A stretch of 64,000 bases of DNA from Branchinecta lynchi. Its lineage: Eukaryota; Arthropoda; Branchiopoda; Anostraca; Branchinectidae. The stretch is from positions 19,479,624 through 19,543,623 of the forward strand of contig JAKZAP010000004.1 of the NCBI GenBank assembly GCA_023053575.1, in the 5' to 3' direction. Both the position numbers and the translations under genes were made by a program. Under the pieces are notes generated by a model. It ran no database searches, was not told the origin of the DNA, and saw only the letters and a program-made list of their open reading frames with translations. This document shows, one piece after another, positions 41,501-52,458 of the stretch. The first letter of the stretch is position 1. The number at the start of each line of letters is the position of its first letter.

Positions 41501-44500
41501 TCGTGGTATCTGATACACGGTGCTCTGCAAAAACGACTATTGCCGAAATTGCACTTTTCGAAGTCATCCCAAAAGAAAAACAGATATCCAGTCACATCAT
41601 AAGTGCTAAACTAATTTCTCATCAATCTGACAAAACTTGATGAAAGTGAGATGACTTTTCAGATACCACGATAACTGGCCAGATACCACTATAACTGCAA
41701 AAACGCCCTTTGACCGTGGTATCAGATACCATGATAACTGCAAAAACGACTTTAGACCGTGGTAACAGATACCATGGACAGCACAAACGCAACTATTGTT
41801 TGAATATATGTTTCAAAGTCAGCTTGGGCTCAATGAATTGTTATGCTAAATGAGCTTCCTGCGCTTGTCCAACACTGATCTTTATCTCCTGCTCATGAAA
41901 TCTATAGTTAACTGCTCAGTCGTCTGAACTGACCATGACGTAGAGCTGAAGACCCAGAAATTATTTTATTTTTGTTTATTACTAGAAAAAACATCGTATT
42001 TGGGCTCTGCCCGCGAAAGATATGTTTTGCTTTATTATTAAATAAATTGAAATTGAGACCCTTTGGACATGGCTGGAAGTTGCAGATAACTGCCCACTGC
42101 AGTGTAACCTCGTAATAATAATAATAATAATAATACAAAGCAAGAGAAAAGGCTTTCGCCTCTAAATAACTCTTAAGGAATTTTTAGTAGTCTAACTGAT
42201 CAGAGCTACAAAAAAGAAAAAAAAGAAAAAAAAGAGAAGCTTTGGTCGAAACAGTGCAAAACGATAATAGTGACTATTAGTTTTTATAAATCTTATCTTA
42301 CTTTGGTCATGTAATTTGAGGAATCGGCCCTGTAGATGACCTTTAAGCTCTTTCGTGGCCTAGAATGATATCCTTTCAGTCAGCCGATGAAATCGTATAT
42401 TTCTGAAAAGTGAGCGATTGGCAGGTCGGTATTGTTTCTTTACTGACGTTTAGTAGTATAGTAGTAGCTTCAAGGATTCCACGATAACTTACTCTATGTT
42501 CCTCGGGCACCATGCACTAAATGTTTTTTTGTTTTTTTTTTTCAGTTGATGTTACTGTATACCACAGAGGTTATCATGGTGATTTGAATGAAACCCTTTT
42601 TGTTGGCGAAGTAAGTGAGACAGCCAAGAAGCTAGTGCAAACCACATATGAGTGCCTTGAACATGCTCAGCAGCTAAGTAAGTATCCTCGTAATACACTT
42701 TCTTGCATTAGCAGTAATGATGGTTTAATGCCGAAAAGTAAGTATTTTTAACTGATTGAATTGAGTATTGAGTACCTTGCATCACAGCTTGACTTTTTTC
42801 CTTTGGTAGTTCAACATCAGAATTGTTTAGCTGGGTGAATGGACCTTTCAAGGGAGTTGTGGTATTTTGCCTCCACACTCCTGGCTCCTTGTCTTCGATT
42901 TGGAAACAAACGATTAAAGAACAAGAGCTACGAGCTCATACGGCACTTGTTACGAATAGGCAACACTAGAAAGTAGATGATAACGTCACAAAAAAACCAC
43001 CCGCCATCCAAAAATGCGGTTCGGAAATAGAAATAGTATATTTAGTTTCACTCTGAGCAGTTACGGCATCGTCTCGGATTATATGTAGCAAATGCGCATG
43101 ACTGTTCAAACTTCCAAGTTTCAGCCCAATAAATCCACTCGTTTGATCCCTAGACGTGCTACACACTTCCGGTACTACCTCCATCTCCCCCTGCCGTGGC
43201 CGAATCTTGTTCTGACTCAAACATGGATCATCTAAAGCATCTTCTTTTATACCATCTATCAAGTTTCACTGGAATCTGAGTATTTTTAGAAAATTCCGGC
43301 AACCCCCTCCCCCTTACACCATTGTCGGATCTCGTTCGGACCCTAACATATGTCATCTAGGGTATATGCTCTTCCTACATTCCAAGTTTCATTGAAATTG
43401 ATGCACTCGTTTGACCCCTATCCCGAGCCTCAAAGTTCACGGCATTCTCCCTCCAACTCCCCCTACTGTGGCCGAAGAGGACTTGGAAATATAAACATCG
43501 TATCCCTTAATCCCCTCTTCCCGTCCATCGAGTTTTACTGAAATCGGAGCATAGCCTATCTTCAAATTTCCGCCCCCCCCCACTCTACCTTGGCCGAATC
43601 CGGCCCGAACGCCAAATAACAAATCTATGTCACATAAACTCCTATACCGAGCCTCATAGTTCCCGGCATTCTCCCTCCAACTCCCCCCACTGTGGCCGAA
43701 GAGGAGTTGGAAATATAAACATCGTATCCCTTAATCCCCTCTTCCCGTCCATCGAGTTTTACTGAAATCGGAGCATAGCCTATCTTCAAATTTCCGCCCC
43801 CCCCCCTCACTCTACCTTGGCCGAATCCGGGCCGAACGCTAAATAACAAATCTATGTCACATAAACTCGACACTGTCGAACTTGGATCTCATTCGGTCCA
43901 TCCGTTTGGTTCTTGTGGATGTCAAAAGTACAAGAACCAAAGTTTTACATTTCTAGGTCATCGATTCTTATCGCCCCGGGGGTATGTTGTGTCAGGTTCT
44001 TAAGTCAATTTGTCTGGTCATTAATATGCCTTTCGTTGTCTTAGTACATATCGAACTATTCCAACTCGCGACTACAGGAATTCCAGGGAACCCCCTCCAG
44101 CTCCTCCCCGCAGAGCCCCGAAACCATCTGGCTCCGTCAGTTTCGTATCTAGGCCTAAATGCCTAATGCTTGTTCTCTCCATTAAGTTGTGTCCCAATCC
44201 CTCTGCTTTAAGCGTTTCTTGAGTTTCCCCCCCCCCCTCACCCCCCACATGTATCGGACCCGACCCAGACTTGACACTGAACATCTGAGGCGATAGCTCT
44301 TTCCACCTGACATGTTTCATTCAAACCCGATCACCCGTTCAAAAGTTATGCAAGCCACTAGGTTCCGGACCCCCCATCCATCCACTCCCCCCACGATGGT
44401 CGGATAGGGGAAATGACTATTCTCGAGTCAACCTGTTCGGATCCCTGACATACCTGCCAAGTTTCATCGACCTAGCATATCAGGAAGTAGGCCGAACTCG

Positions 44501-47500
44501 CCGGGTCGGTAGAAATCGCGATCCCCACCCCAACTCCCCCACAGTGCCCGGATCCGGTCCGGTTATGTCAATGACGTATCTAGGAGTTGTGCTTGTTCTT
44601 CCAACCAAGTTTCATCCCGATCCCTCCACTCTTAAGCGTTTCTCAAGATTTCCGGTTCCCTCCTCCAGCTCCCCCCAGTGTCAGTGTCATCAGATCCGGT
44701 CCGGATTTAAAGTGGGAAGTTTGAGAAACGAGGTCATCCTGAATATCAACTTTCATCAAGATCCGATCACCCGTTCGCAAGTTAAAAATACCTAAATTTT
44801 TGGCTTCCCCCTCCCTCCCCCCCCCCCCCAGATGGTCGGATCAGGGAAGTGACTATTTCCTGTTTAATCTGGTCTGTCCCTGACATGCCTGCCAATTTTC
44901 ATCGTCCTAGCACCGACCTCGCGGGATCACTAGAAATTCAGACCCCCCCAACTCCCCCAAAGTGAGCGGATCCGTTCCGGTTATGCCAGTCACGTATCTA
45001 GGACTTGTGCTTGTTCGTTCCACCAAATTTCATCCTAATCCCTCCACTCTAACCGTTTTCTAAGATTTCCGGTTCCCCCCTCCAACTCCCCCAGTGTCAC
45101 CGGATACGGTCTGGATTTAAAATGGAACGACTGAGACACAAGGGTCTTCAACATATCAAGTTTCATTAAGATCCAATCACCCGTTCGTAAGCAAAAAATA
45201 TCTCATTTTTCCTAATTTTCCCGGATTCCCCCTCCCTCTACTCCTCTCTAGGTGGTCGGATCTTTTTCTTATTTAATCTGGTCCGATCCCTGATACGCCT
45301 GCCAAGTTTCATCGTCCTAGCTTATCTGGAAGTACCCGAACTAGCAAGTCATTGAACATTTTGTTTTCGGCGAATGACGCACGTCTTCTTTTACTGTTAT
45401 CCCCACTCTTTGGTAATGGCTTCTTGACTTCGATGTGCGCATTACAAAATATCATATTAAGTTCATAGGTTTGGAAGTGAGAACGGGAGCGAGTAGGAAC
45501 TAGTGTGGACCAATGTGAATTGGTCGAGGTTGTTTAAATTACAAATTATGGAGTTTAAACGTTTCTATTTTAGTAAAACCTGGAACGCGCTATCGAGATG
45601 TCGGGGACGTTATCCAGAAGCATGCACAAAAGAATGGGTTCTCAGTAGTTCGAAGTTACTGCGGGCATGGGATACACAGGCTGTTTCACACGGCTCCCAA
45701 TGTTCCGCACTATGCAAGTAAGTCTGTCCAGCATGTCCTGCTAGCTTGTGGTTTTTGACTGTGTGGTTTTGATCTGTGCTCGCCTTTAATTTTCGTATTC
45801 GTTCGTAAGCGCCTGGGGTTTCCCCCCGAATCAACTGGTTTGCGGATGGCACTGCGGTATGTGACCACTTTTCGTACAAAGTCTAAAGGCTTATCCGTTC
45901 CTCGGGGACTCTACTTGAGGAGACCCGCGTTTTTGTTTGTCCTCGGGACTCACTCCGCGTATTCTCGCGAGTCCCCGCGGTCAGGGAATGCTTCGATTAT
46001 CATCATTAAAGAGGACTCCCTTTCAGATTCGGAGGGGAATCAGTTTTTGATGGTGTTGGTGCAATGTAAATAAAATAAAAACAATCAGAATAAACAAAAC
46101 CAAAAATAAAATGGACCCAGAGTAATTTTGTCAACTGCATATTTTTTTCGAACAAAATCCATTTTGGAAGCATTCCCCATGTTCTCGTTCTTTTCCGTAC
46201 GCGGAGTCGACCTTGAGTGACTCCCTCTATTCTCGCCGTTCTCTTCGATTCCCCCTAGGTGTCCTCGAGGAACGGCGATAATACGCCTTAGGCGAACGGC
46301 GGACCTAGAGCGGGTAAAAGTCCGCCGTGCTTTGAATCTTGGACAAGTCTGAATTTTGTCTGCAGTGTCTTGGTGCCCAGAGCTCTAAGGGCTAGCTTGC
46401 GAAAAAATCAAAGGCCAAAGAAACGCTTTATAAGCATAAAAAAAGTCAATGTGTACAGGTCAAGGTCTGAAGTCGAAAGGTGAGTAAAACGCCTTTTTTT
46501 ATTTTGTAGTCGTGGAGATGGTGCTATGGCCTCTGGGGAGCTGTTGTGGTGGATGGTACCGAGTAAGGTTTTTGGGGTCCAAAAACGTAAGTGGAGGGAT
46601 ACATATGACATCGCAAAAATTGTCCGTCTGTAAGCACGATAACTCTCGAAGGGAATGAGATATTTTGATGAAACTTGGTGTGAGGATTCTTTGGGTCATT
46701 GGACAGGTCAAGATCGTAGATGGGCTTTGTGGCCCTACATTTGGGGGTGCGGGAGGGGGCTCAAATTAATGGGCTAATAAAATATTTTGAAGCAGCCAAT
46801 GTGATAGTGATTATGGGGTAAAAAGACATGCTGAACACGATGATGAAAACCATTTTCTCTCCGGACAAATAGTTCGTCCGGAATCCGGCAAAAAACAGAA
46901 AGTTTGTTAGAAGAAATTTTTTTATTTGATGTTGATTAGATGTTCGATTTAGGGGTAAAAAGACTTGTGAACACTTGTTTGAAAATTATTCTCTACCCGG
47001 GCAAGTAGTTCGTCAAGAATCCGGCCAAAACCGGAAAATTTGTTAAAAGTTAAAGTTTTATTTGTAGTTGATTACAAATCCGATATAGGGATAATACATT
47101 ATGCTGAATCCGTATATGACGATCATTTTTAACCGGACATATAGTTCGCCGGGAATCCGGATAGAACCGGAAGATTTGTTATAAGTTAAATTTTTATTTG
47201 AAGTTGAATAGATGTTCGATATTGGGGAAAGAAGATACGCTGAATTCGTTTCTTAGCTTTCTTTTTTCACCGGACAAGTAGTTCCGGAATTCACTCGAAA
47301 CCTGAAAATTGGCAGAAGTAAGGCAGGAAGTATTCGTCAAAATAGATATGATTTATAGGGGTAAACACACATGCTGAAACCATATCTGAACTTGATTTTC
47401 ACAGATGATTATCTATTTGGCCTTAATCTGTTTCTGAATTTTGATATTAAAAATGTTCAAGGAGTCTGGCGAAGACAAGACTGAATTGTCTAGATCAAAT

Positions 47501-50500
47501 ATTGGATTTTTGGGATCCTATCGAAACCTTTGGTCTTGTTCTTTCTGTCATAGCAGCAAACTTGCAACTCAGATGAGTCGTCCGCAGCCTTCACTAGCTT
47601 CGTAAATTAGTTTATTAGTTCAGTTTCAAAGCACTAGCGACATCAGTGTCCTAGTATCCCAGCTATCACCCTGGAACACCTTATATGTCCAGATTCCCTT
47701 ACACACATTCATGCTCAGTACAGGCTTTGGCAAACCATTGAACGTTCGGGTAGCGGAAGTACCGGTCTCCCGGTTCATTCGCCGCCGCAGGTAGTTCGAT
47801 GCGTGGTTGGAGGCAAGTCAGCCGACGCTTTCTCTGCTTTTCCCTAGACTTCTCTAGGTAGGAGACCCATTTGAAGCTAGGTGGAGTTTGGCTTGTTTTA
47901 CACGGTCACGCAACTAACTCACGCCCAAACCAAACGGTGGGCACCACCGAGACTCGCACCAGCGACCCTTCGCTTGTGAGTTGAACGTGCTAACCAATCG
48001 GCTACTATATATAAAGTTGAAATGACCGTACAGAGTAGAGTTAAAGATCTTATGTGTAAACCACTTGAAGCTATTAATCCATTCATCGTTAACTTCGGTA
48101 ATTCGGGGGCAAGCTAGTTCATGTCATTATAGCTCGTTAGTTTTGTATGAGAGAATTTAGTAATAAAGTAACCTTGGGATCGGTGGGATCTACATTATTG
48201 CCAAATCGTCGGCCGACGTGTCGGTCATGAACCAAATAGTCGGCCGACTTCGGCCTAATCTGAAAAAAAAAATCTAATTTAATCTGATGCTGTTTCAGTG
48301 TCCAACAGTTCTGTTTACTAAACTCCACTTGTACAGATCTGGACATACAAATCTATCTGGACATACAGATCTATCTTATCATACAGATCTATCTGGACAT
48401 ACAGATCTTGTACAGATGTGGACGGTTGAACCGAACGGCTACCGTGGTGCCAGATTTTACGATATCGCTTATCTCAAAGCTGTCATAACTTCCCTTGGTT
48501 AATATAAATGACTCCATGCAATTTCAAATCTAAAACTCCAAACGTTCTATCTGTACCTACGCGATGGAGTTAAGACAGTAACTTGGCGAGTCTTTCAAAG
48601 TTTCGTCCAGTTATCGCAGGAACATATGTCTCTGAACAGGTCAATGCTGACGTCACGCAGTTTGTCTCATAGGCGGGTTGGGATTGGACCGGCATTAAGT
48701 CACGCCCACGTTTACTGGTTTACGTTATTTCTTGTAGTTGGAAGACATGCGCTATGGAAATTTCCCGGGTTTGAGGCAAATAAATTTAAGGACAGAAGAT
48801 TAGGTTATCATGTAATCTATGCTTTAATTTACAGAAAACAAAGCCATTGGCGTGATGAAGCCCGGACATGTGTTTACGGTTGAGCCTATGATAAACGAAG
48901 GTATGTATCTCACGTATGTATATGCACCGTTAGAAGCTCAATAACACTTAAACGAGGATGCGTATCCTTCTTTACACCCTGACTTTCTGTTATCTTTACG
49001 TAAAAGAATCAAACTGAAACCGTGTGTAACCATTTCAATTTGCCTCGATGGTTCTGATTACAGATGAATTTCTATCGCCCTTAAAGTGCGCATCATCACA
49101 GTCATGTGCTAAAATAAAGTACTTTTTACCAAACGATACATTGTCTATGATTTCCAGGGGCGCATGATCATTCTTATCTCAAGGGTCTAGCTTACAAATG
49201 ATCACAACAAACCCACAAATTGGCGAATTCCTACTTTCATCCTCTGGCCCAGCCTTGCAAGTGCCATAGGAGCTTCTAGCTCTTGTTGCTATGACCTTTT
49301 TAAGTTTTACGTTTTCGTGTGACATCAAAATGATCATGGGCCCTTTAGGATCATGAATACGTGTCGTTTGGTCAAAAGTATTTTCGGTTAAGATGCGCAC
49401 TTCAAGGGTGCTAGAAATTCATTTTTCTGTAAAGCTCTTGTGTACAAAGACCTCGGGAATCATGAAATGTATCGTTTGGTAAAAAAAAAAAAAATTACTG
49501 TGCCTTTAAGATGCGCACTTTAAGGAACCTAGAAATTAATTTCTAAACAAAACCCTTGAGGCAAAAGTTATCTCGGGCTCATGGGGATCATGAAAATGTA
49601 TATTTTGCTTAAAAGTATTTTTGTACTTTGCGGTTAAGACGGTTATTTAAGCGATGGTCGGATCTGGGAAGTGACAATTTCTTAGCCAATCTTGTCAAGT
49701 CTCTATGTTGAAGTCAAGTTTCATCGTCCTAGCACATTTGGAAGAGCCTGAACTTGCGATTACCTGAATTCAGGCCCCCCCCCCCTCCCCTACGGCTTGT
49801 GCTTGTTCTCCCACCAAGTTTCTTCCCCATCGCTCCGCTCTTAGATCACAAGATTTCCTGTTCTACCCTCCAACATTCATCGGATCCGGTCCGGACTTGA
49901 TTCGGGACATTTGAGACACAAGATCATTCCAAATAGCAAGATTCGTTAAGATCGTATCATCCGTTCGAAAGTTATACATGCCTCAAGATCCCGGATTCCC
50001 TATCCCTCGACCCCCCCCCCACGATGGTCGGATCGTGAACTGGCTGTTTCTATGCCAATCTTGTCAAGTCTCTAATGTTCAAGCCAGTTTTCATCGTCGT
50101 ACTACATCTGGAAGTACCTTAAATCGCGATCATGGTAATTCCGGATCTCCGCCCCAACTCTCCCCGTAGTGCCCGAATCTGGTCCGGTTCTGTCACTGAT
50201 GTACCTACGGCTTGTGCTTGTTCTTCCCACCAAGTTTCAGCCCAATTGCTCCACTCAAAGCGTATCACAAGATTTCAGGTTCCCCCCTCCGACTCCGCCC
50301 CCCACATTTATCGGATCCAGTCCGGACTTGAAATGGGAAACTTCAGACACGAGGTATTTCCAAATAAAAAAGTTTCATTAAGATCCGATCACCCGTTCGA
50401 AAGTTATACATGCCTCAAGATTCTGGATTCCCCATCCCTCCACTCCCCCACGGTGGTCGAATCGGGAAGTGACCATTTCCATGTTCGGGGTCCCTGATAT

Positions 50501-52154
50501 GCCTGCCAATCTTCATCGTCCTAGCACTTCTGGAAGTACTCCAACTCGGGAACAGTGGACCGACAGATAGACCGACCGTAAAGTGATCGGTATATGGCAC
50601 TTGAGCGAAGCCATAAAAACCTTGTATTAAAAGTAGTTGTAGTCACCAGAACGACAAAATGAGATGTGTAGTAGCGATGATGGCTCAGTTGGTTAGCGCA
50701 ACTGCAATTCAAGACAAAGCTGGTGGGTTCTAATCTCGCTGTAGCAAATTTTTGTCTCTCAGTCCACTATTTGTAAAGTTTCCGTCCCAAAGGCACACGA
50801 CCCCTTCCAGTGAAGTCTTCGGTTTTTGTCCATGAGACCCTGCTACTAGGGACTCTAGGGACCTTGCTTGTCTACGTGGCTCCGATATTGGAGTCTTTGA
50901 CTTCTAAATTTAATTCAAGTTATTTCAGGTTTATCTGTCACCGGTTAAAGTCCGCGTATAAACACATCTTTATGTAATAAAAAAAAATTAAACATCATAA
51001 CCTTATAAAGAATGACGCGCATCCTTGTGACAGTCTGTTCTCAGTCTTCGTCTTATATTTTAGAGCCACCCTGGGAGCCTGCTCGCTACAGGCTGTGACG
51101 AAGCTGGTTGTTCTTATTGCTGCCATATGTGATAGTTACTATAGGCATGACAGGTTCCAGCTGAAAAAAGGCTCCCCGCACACACACAGCGATAATAAAA
51201 TGCATTTTTTGGGGGGAAGATTATATATAGCGGCGAGCGGCTCGTGTTTACACTTAACTCGCGTGTCTAGGGAAAATCCTTAAGTGCTCGCGGTTGAAAC
51301 TGCAGTTTTATACGTTTTTTGTAATTCCCTATATATTCGCATTTTTTTTTTGGGGGGGGGGGGGGTACCGGAGAATTTTCGCCTGAGACCCAGGCATTAC
51401 GTGTGACCTCCTATTACTTCTGTGCGACATGCGTAGACTATCGCTAGCCTATGGCTAGCGTGTGCCTAAGCATCTACCTGTTATGAGAGCGGGATGGAGT
51501 CGAGAATACTGACATAAAATTTCCTTCCTGGTTAGAATAGAAAAGCATCGAAAGATGACCCACAAATTCGGAAAACTGATACAGTGAAGTTAATGACAGG
51601 TTTTTACCCTCTTCTAGTCCGATTTGTTTTACTAAACCCGTCGAAATAAACGAAAAGCACGAAGGCGAAGTAAGTGATAAAGGAAAAAAGGAGAACAAAA
51701 AAAGAAGAAGAAAGAGAAATAACTTATAAGATTCCCATTATTACATTTACCCTAACACTTAAGGCTTTACTAAATCAAAAGGCTTTACCAGTCGTGATCA
51801 ATATTTTGACTGTATGTTTCTATTTTGTTGCTCCACCGCTGTTAGTGCGTCACTAATTTGATAACGCTGGAATTTTGTAGTTTCTCGTCCGAGGGGGGGG
51901 GGGCATATAGTTTCGTGATGGCGTCCGTTTGTGTAGCCGTTGTGGACCCTCCCAGTTTGTCAACGTTCTAAATTATAACTGTGATAGGTACATGGCGCGA
52001 CGTCCTCTGGCCGGACGACTGGACTGCCGTTACAACGGACGGTAAGCTATCCGCCCAGTTTGAACAAACGTTTCTGGTCACAGACACCGGGTGTGATGTA
52101 TTAACAAAACGTTTAGCAAAAGGTGGCCAGCCACATTTTATGGACAAGCTTTAG
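32424..52154 (+). CDS. METAP1: Methionine aminopeptidase 1 (METAP1), complete, nine coding exons
   Basis: Cytosolic, ribosome-associated metalloprotease that removes the initiator Met from nascent proteins (type I MetAP, M24 family). Exons: 32424-32522, 33603-33654, 34842-34901, 36216-36391, 37719-37941, 42546-42677, 45574-45717, 48835-48900 and 51988-52154 (TAG). Together they total 1119 nt, or 372 residues, close to the usual ~386. The N-terminal zinc finger (six Cys and two His) runs from VCSTAGC to SHKSVHK. In the catalytic domain the substrate His (CHGIPD), metal ligands Asp (NLDVTV), Asp (HGDLNE), His (CGHGIH), Glu (FTVEPM) and Glu (SAQFEQT), and the second His (FHTAP) are all present. 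It should be an active enzyme. The start is the first in-frame ATG; the frame stays open upstream to an AG at 32359-32360, probably 5' UTR. Intron 3 has a GC donor. Confidence 0.97.
32755..33315. mobile_element. G/C-ended element with nested family B piece
   Basis: Outer part: G12 and 'ttaccgactgactggtcatt' on the left, 'tttttaccgactggtcgac' and C15 on the right. Between them, 32877-33140 is a minus-orientation family B end ('gagctacgagctcatatg'). It lies in METAP1 intron 1. Confidence 0.45.
33603..33654 (+). CDS. METAP1: METAP1 coding exon 2
   Basis: Acceptor 'ttctag', donor 'gtaagt'. It encodes [17 protein letters not shown], the last Cys and the two His of the MYND-like zinc finger. Ends in phase 1. 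Confidence 0.93.
34842..34901 (+). CDS. METAP1: METAP1 coding exon 3 (GC donor)
   Basis: Acceptor 'tcttacag'. It encodes [20 protein letters not shown], the linker, matching DPWAGYRYTG of human METAP1. The donor is 'gcaagt' instead of GT; the rest of the donor is consensus, typical of GC-AG introns. No in-frame GT alternative gives the required join to GKLRPYPQ. Confidence 0.9.
34945..35110. repeat. Family C foldback element
   Basis: Starts 'gcaaaacggataggtcagc', ribozyme relic at 34980, inverted 'ctctaatcaaatgtagct' arm, ends 'gtcagcttgggctgaagg'. It lies in METAP1 intron 3, just after the GC donor. Confidence 0.6.
34980..35023 (-). ncRNA. Degenerate hammerhead ribozyme, GAGC/GCTC subfamily
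   Basis: Minus strand: GAGC, CCGAAGA (core U changed to C), stem II partly decayed, GAAA, TATA, GCTC. Spacing is again 44 nt and stem I still pairs. Likely inactive. Confidence 0.45.
35111..36215. other. METAP1 intron, nothing recognised
   Basis: Only short ORFs; no repeat family identified. Confidence 0.3.
36216..36391 (+). CDS. METAP1: METAP1 coding exon 4
   Basis: Acceptor 'ttttctag', donor 'gtatgt'. It encodes [29 protein letters not shown] and [17 protein letters not shown]. This spans the linker and the first helix of the catalytic domain. Ends in phase 0. Confidence 0.94.
36915..37205. mobile_element. MITE with 19-bp perfect terminal repeats
   Basis: gagcctcgtttttgttgca at 36921-36939 is exactly inverted at 37180-37198. 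GC-rich interior with 'gcagcgct' words that can pair. No transposase. Confidence 0.7.
37719..37941 (+). CDS. METAP1: METAP1 coding exon 5
   Basis: Acceptor 'tttccag', donor 'gtaagt'. It encodes [40 protein letters not shown] and EVICHGIPD. The His of CHGIPD is the conserved catalytic/substrate His. Ends in phase 1. Confidence 0.96.
38297..40294 (+). mobile_element. Family B element, copy 5 with long 3' part
   Basis: Hairpin start 'ttatggcacttgccaattgc' at 38298, then 'ccgtcggtctgtcggtagg', modules with 'gatgaaacttggtgg', G-tracts near 38868 and 38998, then the F-type 3' part ('cccatgatcatttttgcctc' repeated at 39355, 39590, 40130) and 'cctctgacccagccttgcaag' end. About 2.0 kb. It lies in METAP1 intron 5. 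Confidence 0.65.
40295..40375. repeat. Short family C end pair
   Basis: Only the element ends remain: 'atacgtcagctac' and 'gaatcgtagctgatgtat', an inverted pair without ribozyme core. Confidence 0.35.
40376..41800. mobile_element. Family D MITE split by a family A element
   Basis: Outer parts 40376-40430 and 41494-41800 are family D ('taccatggtatctgttacc', 'gcagttatcgtggtatctga'). The intact D order is visible at 58443-58530 on the other strand. Confidence 0.6.
40431..41493 (+). mobile_element. Family A element, copy 3
   Basis: Starts 'tttttgggatcccaaaacgt', followed by 'gtccgtctgtccgtctgtgc' and modules; ends 'cccatcggaacctttggtct' plus TGTT. Inserted in a T5 run of family D. 1.06 kb, no ORF. 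Confidence 0.75.
42108..42135. repeat. (TAA)n microsatellite
   Basis: About nine units of ATA/TAA. Confidence 0.8.
42546..42677 (+). CDS. METAP1: METAP1 coding exon 6
   Basis: Acceptor after a long T tract, donor 'gtaagt'. It encodes [20 protein letters not shown] and [17 protein letters not shown]. It carries two metal-ligand Asp residues (DVTV and GDLNE). The join to the next exon gives IKPG. Confidence 0.95.
42920..45350 (-). mobile_element. Family B element, copy 6
   Basis: Minus orientation, 3' end 'caagagctacgagctcatac' at 42921. Repeated 'accaagtttcatcccgat' and 'agtttcattaagatccgatc' modules with C-tracts (43570, 43797, 44228, 44817). The 5' hairpin end is missing at ~45350. It lies in METAP1 intron 6. 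Confidence 0.65.
43425..43872. repeat. ~224-bp tandem duplication
   Basis: 'gagcctca.agttc.cggcat' at 43425 recurs at 43649, and the following ~200 bp, including C9-11 and 'caaatctatgtcacataaac', are nearly identical. It lies inside a family B element. Confidence 0.8.
45574..45717 (+). CDS. METAP1: METAP1 coding exon 7
   Basis: Acceptor 'attttag', donor 'gtaagt'. It encodes [38 protein letters not shown] and NVPHYA. CGHGIH carries the metal-ligand His and FHTAP the second catalytic-pocket His. Confidence 0.96.
45718..46567. other. METAP1 intron, nothing recognised
   Basis: A GC-richer stretch (45890-46300) with repeated 'tctcg.gactc' words has no coding exon. Confidence 0.3.
46568..47540 (+). 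mobile_element. Family A element, copy 4
   Basis: Starts 'tttggggtccaaaaacgtaa', ends 'gatcctatcgaaacctttgg' plus TCTTGTT. About six modules. METAP1 intron 7. Confidence 0.75.
47640..48008 (-). repeat. tRNA-derived SINE
   Basis: On the minus strand the head (about 48008-47940) reads as a tRNA-like gene: A-box region 'tagccgattggttagcacg' and B-box region 'ggtgcgagtctcgg'. The rest is an unrelated body. Tail end uncertain. Confidence 0.45.
48325..48414. repeat. ~20-bp minisatellite
   Basis: Four to five copies of 'ctggacatacagatctatct' with small changes. Confidence 0.7.
48835..48900 (+). CDS. METAP1: METAP1 coding exon 8
   Basis: Acceptor 'tttacag', donor 'gtatgt'. It encodes [20 protein letters not shown] and NEG. 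The Glu in FTVEPM is a metal ligand. Confidence 0.95.
49085..49285 (+). repeat. Family B 3' end fragment
   Basis: Plus-orientation F-type stretch ('gcgcatgatcattcttatct') ending 'cctctggcccagccttgcaa' and GTGCCATAGGAGC. It abuts an opposed B element. Confidence 0.5.
49286..50620 (-). mobile_element. Family B element, copy 7
   Basis: Minus orientation: F-type part 49320-49640, modules with 'aagtttcattaagatccgat', and the terminal 'gatcggtatatggcacttga' hairpin (partly lost) at ~50590-50620. METAP1 intron 8. Confidence 0.65.
50672..50744 (+). repeat. tRNA-like sequence, probably SINE head or tRNA pseudogene
   Basis: 'tggctcagttggttagcgc' is a good tRNA D-arm/A box and 'gtgggttctaatctcgc' a poor B box. 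The acceptor arms do not pair well, so a working tRNA is unlikely. Confidence 0.4.
50745..51987. other. METAP1 intron, nothing recognised
   Basis: G14 tract at ~51352 after T9. No coding exon before 51988. Confidence 0.35.
51988..52154 (+). CDS. METAP1: METAP1 terminal coding exon
   Basis: Acceptor 'gtgatag'. It encodes [40 protein letters not shown] and a tail ending HFMDKL, then TAG at 52152-52154. Glu in SAQFEQT is the last metal ligand. Confidence 0.95.
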
Positions 52155-52184
52155 ATTACTGCTCCGATCTAAACCTGTTGTGAT

Positions 52185-52190
52185 ATTAAA
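52185..52190 (+). promoter_or_regulatory. METAP1: Possible METAP1 poly(A) signal (ATTAAA)
   Basis: ATTAAA lies 31 bp after the METAP1 stop and is the nearest common poly(A) signal variant. It would give a very short 3' UTR. No stronger AATAAA was seen before the family A repeats at 52459. Confidence 0.25.
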
Positions 52191-52458
52191 CTTTGTCATA
52201 GAATCTGTTGAAGTATCCCGATAGTGAACTGCGAGAAATTACAGAATTCTTGTCCTCGGACTTTCCCTTTTCACCAACTTATTTTCCGTTTCTGCATATA
52301 CCAGTTCAGAGCCGATATGTCGTTTAGTCTCTGTTAGTATCCGTCTTCTCAATCGTCAACGTTTAACATAACTTCTGCTAGGATTTCTATTTTATTATGT
52401 TTCCTGAGCAAAAAAAAGTGTAAACTAACCTAGCGACGAGAGTACTCACACCTGGCAC

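Noticed and set aside
50672..50744. Functional tRNA gene
   Set aside because: The D-arm is good, but the B box is off-consensus and the acceptor stem does not pair, so it is listed as a tRNA-derived repeat.
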